NCBI GenBank assembly: GCA_030432015.1
Contig: JAUIHJ010000454.1
Span: 1-6,914, forward strand
DNA: 6,914 nucleotides
Origin: a bacterium
Lineage (GTDB): Bacteria; Planctomycetota; Planctomycetia; Pirellulales; Pirellulaceae
Reading direction: 5' to 3'
The notes beneath the pieces are model-generated. The model was given only the letters and a program-made list of their open reading frames with translations. It did no database searches and had not been told where the DNA came from. Numbering within the stretch: position 1 is the first letter of the stretch; each line of letters starts with the position of its first letter. Made by a program: the position numbers and the translations under genes. Positions 5,343-6,914 of this stretch are shown piece after piece.

Positions 5343-6914
5343 ATGTGGATTTCGCCAACAACACGAAACTTTGCCATCATACTGGTCGCCTGTAGTTGGA
5401 TCAGCGGCTGCGCTGGTGTCCGTGTCCCCGCCATTGATCCGACCGGCACCCGGATCTTCGCGCCTGCGACCACGACGACCGTTTTCCCAGCATGTGGTTC
5501 ATGCTGTGCGGGGAGTTCATTCTTTCCGAAACCTGCCTTCTCCGACCCACCCTCGGTCCCAGCCTGTCCACCGACGTCGTCAGTTCCTCCCGGGACACCC
5601 GTCGGAACCGGTGTGGCAACCTGTCCACCCGCTGCGGCGGCACCGACGGCCGCCGCGCCGAAGGGTCAAGATCGACTCGTCCTGTCCCCCACCAAAATGG
5701 TTGCGCCGATCGGTACGGAAGTGGTTCTGCTGGGCGGCATATGCGGTCCCCGCGGCTATTACGTCACCAAACAACCGATGGAATGGACGCTGTCTCAAGA
5801 GAGCGTCGGGAACATCATCGACATCAACGAAACGCGGCATTCCCACTTTGCCAAGATGTTAGACAAGTCTCCCCGGAAGATGAGCAGCAACTACGCGGTG
5901 ACCCGGACTTCATCGAAGGCGCGGTGGATCGATCGAGGTACGTCCAATCGCAACGATGATGTGTGGCTCCGCAAGGGCCAATCCTGGATTACGGTTTCAT
6001 CACCGACCGAGGGGATTAGCTATATAACCGCTGTGGCGACCGGTGCCGAGAATTGGGAAAAGCGGCGTCAAACGGCCGAGGTGCACTGGGTCGACGCCCA
6101 ATGGGCGCTGCCCGGCCCCGCCGTCGTGCGCGCCGGCGAACGTCATGTCCTGACCACCACGGTGAAGCGTGCTTCGTCGGGCCGAGGTGCCCAGCATTGG
6201 CTGGTGCGGTACGAGATCATCAGCGGACCCGAAGCGGTCTTTTCCGCCAACGGTCGAACTACGATTGAGGTCAAGACGGACAGTGAAGGCCGCGCCAGCG
6301 CCGAACTTTCACCCCGCAGTGTGGCGCCCGGATCCACGCAAGTTCGCATTGAAGTGCTGACGCCCCGCGATACTACCGGAAACGCCGATAACGTTCCCGT
6401 TGGCAACGGCGTTGCGACAATCACGTGGAGTGCACCAGGACTTCAAGTTCGAGCCAGCGGGCCGGCCACGGTCGCGGTCGGCACCGCGGTGAGCTACTTT
6501 GTCGAGGTGACCAATCCTGGCGACCTCGCCGCGGAGAACGCGGTCTTGCGAGCTGATATTCCCGTCCTGATGAAGTACCTCAGCAGCACGCCGCCTCCAT
6601 CGCAAGAACTAACACGCGAACTGCGTTGGCAGCTCGGGCATCTCGGCCCGCATGCGTCACAACGGTTCGAGATCCGTTGCCGGGCCGATGGCGCGGGGGA
6701 TCAGCGACTGCATGTCCGGGCCGAGGCCATCGGCGGCCTGTCTGCCGAAAGCAGCGTGGCCACACGTGTCGTCCAATCATCACTGGGTTTGCGGGTGCTC
6801 GACCCACCAACGTCAGCCAAGGTCGGCCAGCGCGTGCACTTCAATATCGAAGTCTCCAATACCGGAGATCAGCCTGTCGCCAATGTGATCATCCGAGACC
6901 AATTCGACGCGGGT
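5343..6914 (+). CDS. DUF11-repeat lipoprotein, N-terminal 524 residues (runs off the right edge)
   Basis: The frame is open from 5262 to the window end. ATG 5343 gives an ideal lipoprotein signal: MWISPTTRN, a hydrophobic AIILVACSWI core, and the lipobox I-S-G-C with lipidated Cys23. GTG 5337 is an alternative start two codons earlier. Residues 24-107 are a Pro/Thr/Ala-rich linker with cysteines at 51, 54, 55, 75 and 94. Residues about 110-365 are beta-rich and Ig-like, including GTEVVLLGGICG (124-135), the motif NWEKRRQTAEVHWVDAQW (237-254) and SDPGR-like turn TDSEGRASAELSP (312-324). A DUF11/CARDB-type domain follows at about 367-478 (GTAVSYFVEVTNPGDLAAEN), and a second begins at 481 (GQRVHFNIEVSNTGDQPVAN). 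DUF11 repeats are surface or adhesion modules common in long planctomycete envelope proteins. Anchoring in a membrane is inferred from the lipobox; the binding partner is unknown. More repeats probably follow outside the window. Confidence 0.88.
   Translation, partial: MWISPTTRNFAIILVACSWISGCAGVRVPAIDPTGTRIFAPATTTTVFPACGSCCAGSSFFPKPAFSDPPSVPACPPTSSVPPGTPVGTGVATCPPAAAAPTAAAPKGQDRLVLSPTKMVAPIGTEVVLLGGICGPRGYYVTKQPMEWTLSQESVGNIIDINETRHSHFAKMLDKSPRKMSSNYAVTRTSSKARWIDRGTSNRNDDVWLRKGQSWITVSSPTEGISYITAVATGAENWEKRRQTAEVHWVDAQWALPGPAVVRAGERHVLTTTVKRASSGRGAQHWLVRYEIISGPEAVFSANGRTTIEVKTDSEGRASAELSPRSVAPGSTQVRIEVLTPRDTTGNADNVPVGNGVATITWSAPGLQVRASGPATVAVGTAVSYFVEVTNPGDLAAENAVLRADIPVLMKYLSSTPPPSQELTRELRWQLGHLGPHASQRFEIRCRADGAGDQRLHVRAEAIGGLSAESSVATRVVQSSLGLRVLDPPTSAKVGQRVHFNIEVSNTGDQPVANVIIRDQFDAG

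Noticed and set aside
5371..5959. Two long plus-strand open frames overlapping the lipoprotein region
   Set aside because: They are Arg/Ser/Pro-rich out-of-frame shadows; the lipoprotein frame is open through the whole stretch, with a lipobox and domain patterns.

Overview
The window looks like chromosomal DNA from a planctomycete (Planctomycetota, possibly the Pirellulales). This is an inference from protein style, not a database result. Two long exported proteins of unknown function, a lipoprotein with tandem DUF11-type repeats, moderately high G+C, widely spaced genes and weak Shine-Dalgarno signals for several genes all fit that phylum. I see no transposase, integrase, CRISPR array, toxin-antitoxin pair, rRNA or tRNA, so this reads as a core-like or slowly evolving accessory region rather than a mobile island.

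Layout from left to right: (1) positions 1-148, minus strand, hold the first 49 codons of an inositol-monophosphatase-family enzyme that runs off the left edge. (2) Positions 149-504 are a divergent intergenic region. It carries a plausible sigma70-type promoter and a very clear plus-strand intrinsic terminator, with no plus-strand gene between them. This suggests a small RNA of about 145 nt or an attenuated leader. (3) 505-1254, plus, encodes a 249-residue beta-rich protein I cannot name. (4) 1434-1910 and 2047-4095 are two minus-strand genes in tandem. The downstream one is a 158-residue unknown protein and the upstream one a 682-residue protein with a signal peptide and no recognised function. 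(5) 4096-4629 is a second long gap with nested inverted repeats that could fold into a structured RNA, plus a separate 8-bp inverted repeat close to the next gene. (6) 4630-5193, plus, encodes a 187-residue TerB-like helical protein. (7) 5343-6914, plus, encodes the first 524 residues of a lipoprotein with a Cys/Pro-rich linker, Ig-like segments and at least one complete and one partial DUF11-like repeat. It runs off the right edge, so its frame is open over the whole 1572 bases.

Functionally the genes do not form an obvious pathway. The 682-residue protein and the DUF11 lipoprotein are both predicted to leave the cytoplasm and may act in the cell envelope. The phosphatase and the TerB-like protein look cytoplasmic. 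I found no convincing new multi-gene system. The best leads are the two RNA candidates in the long intergenic gaps and the two unknown families next to each other on the minus strand.
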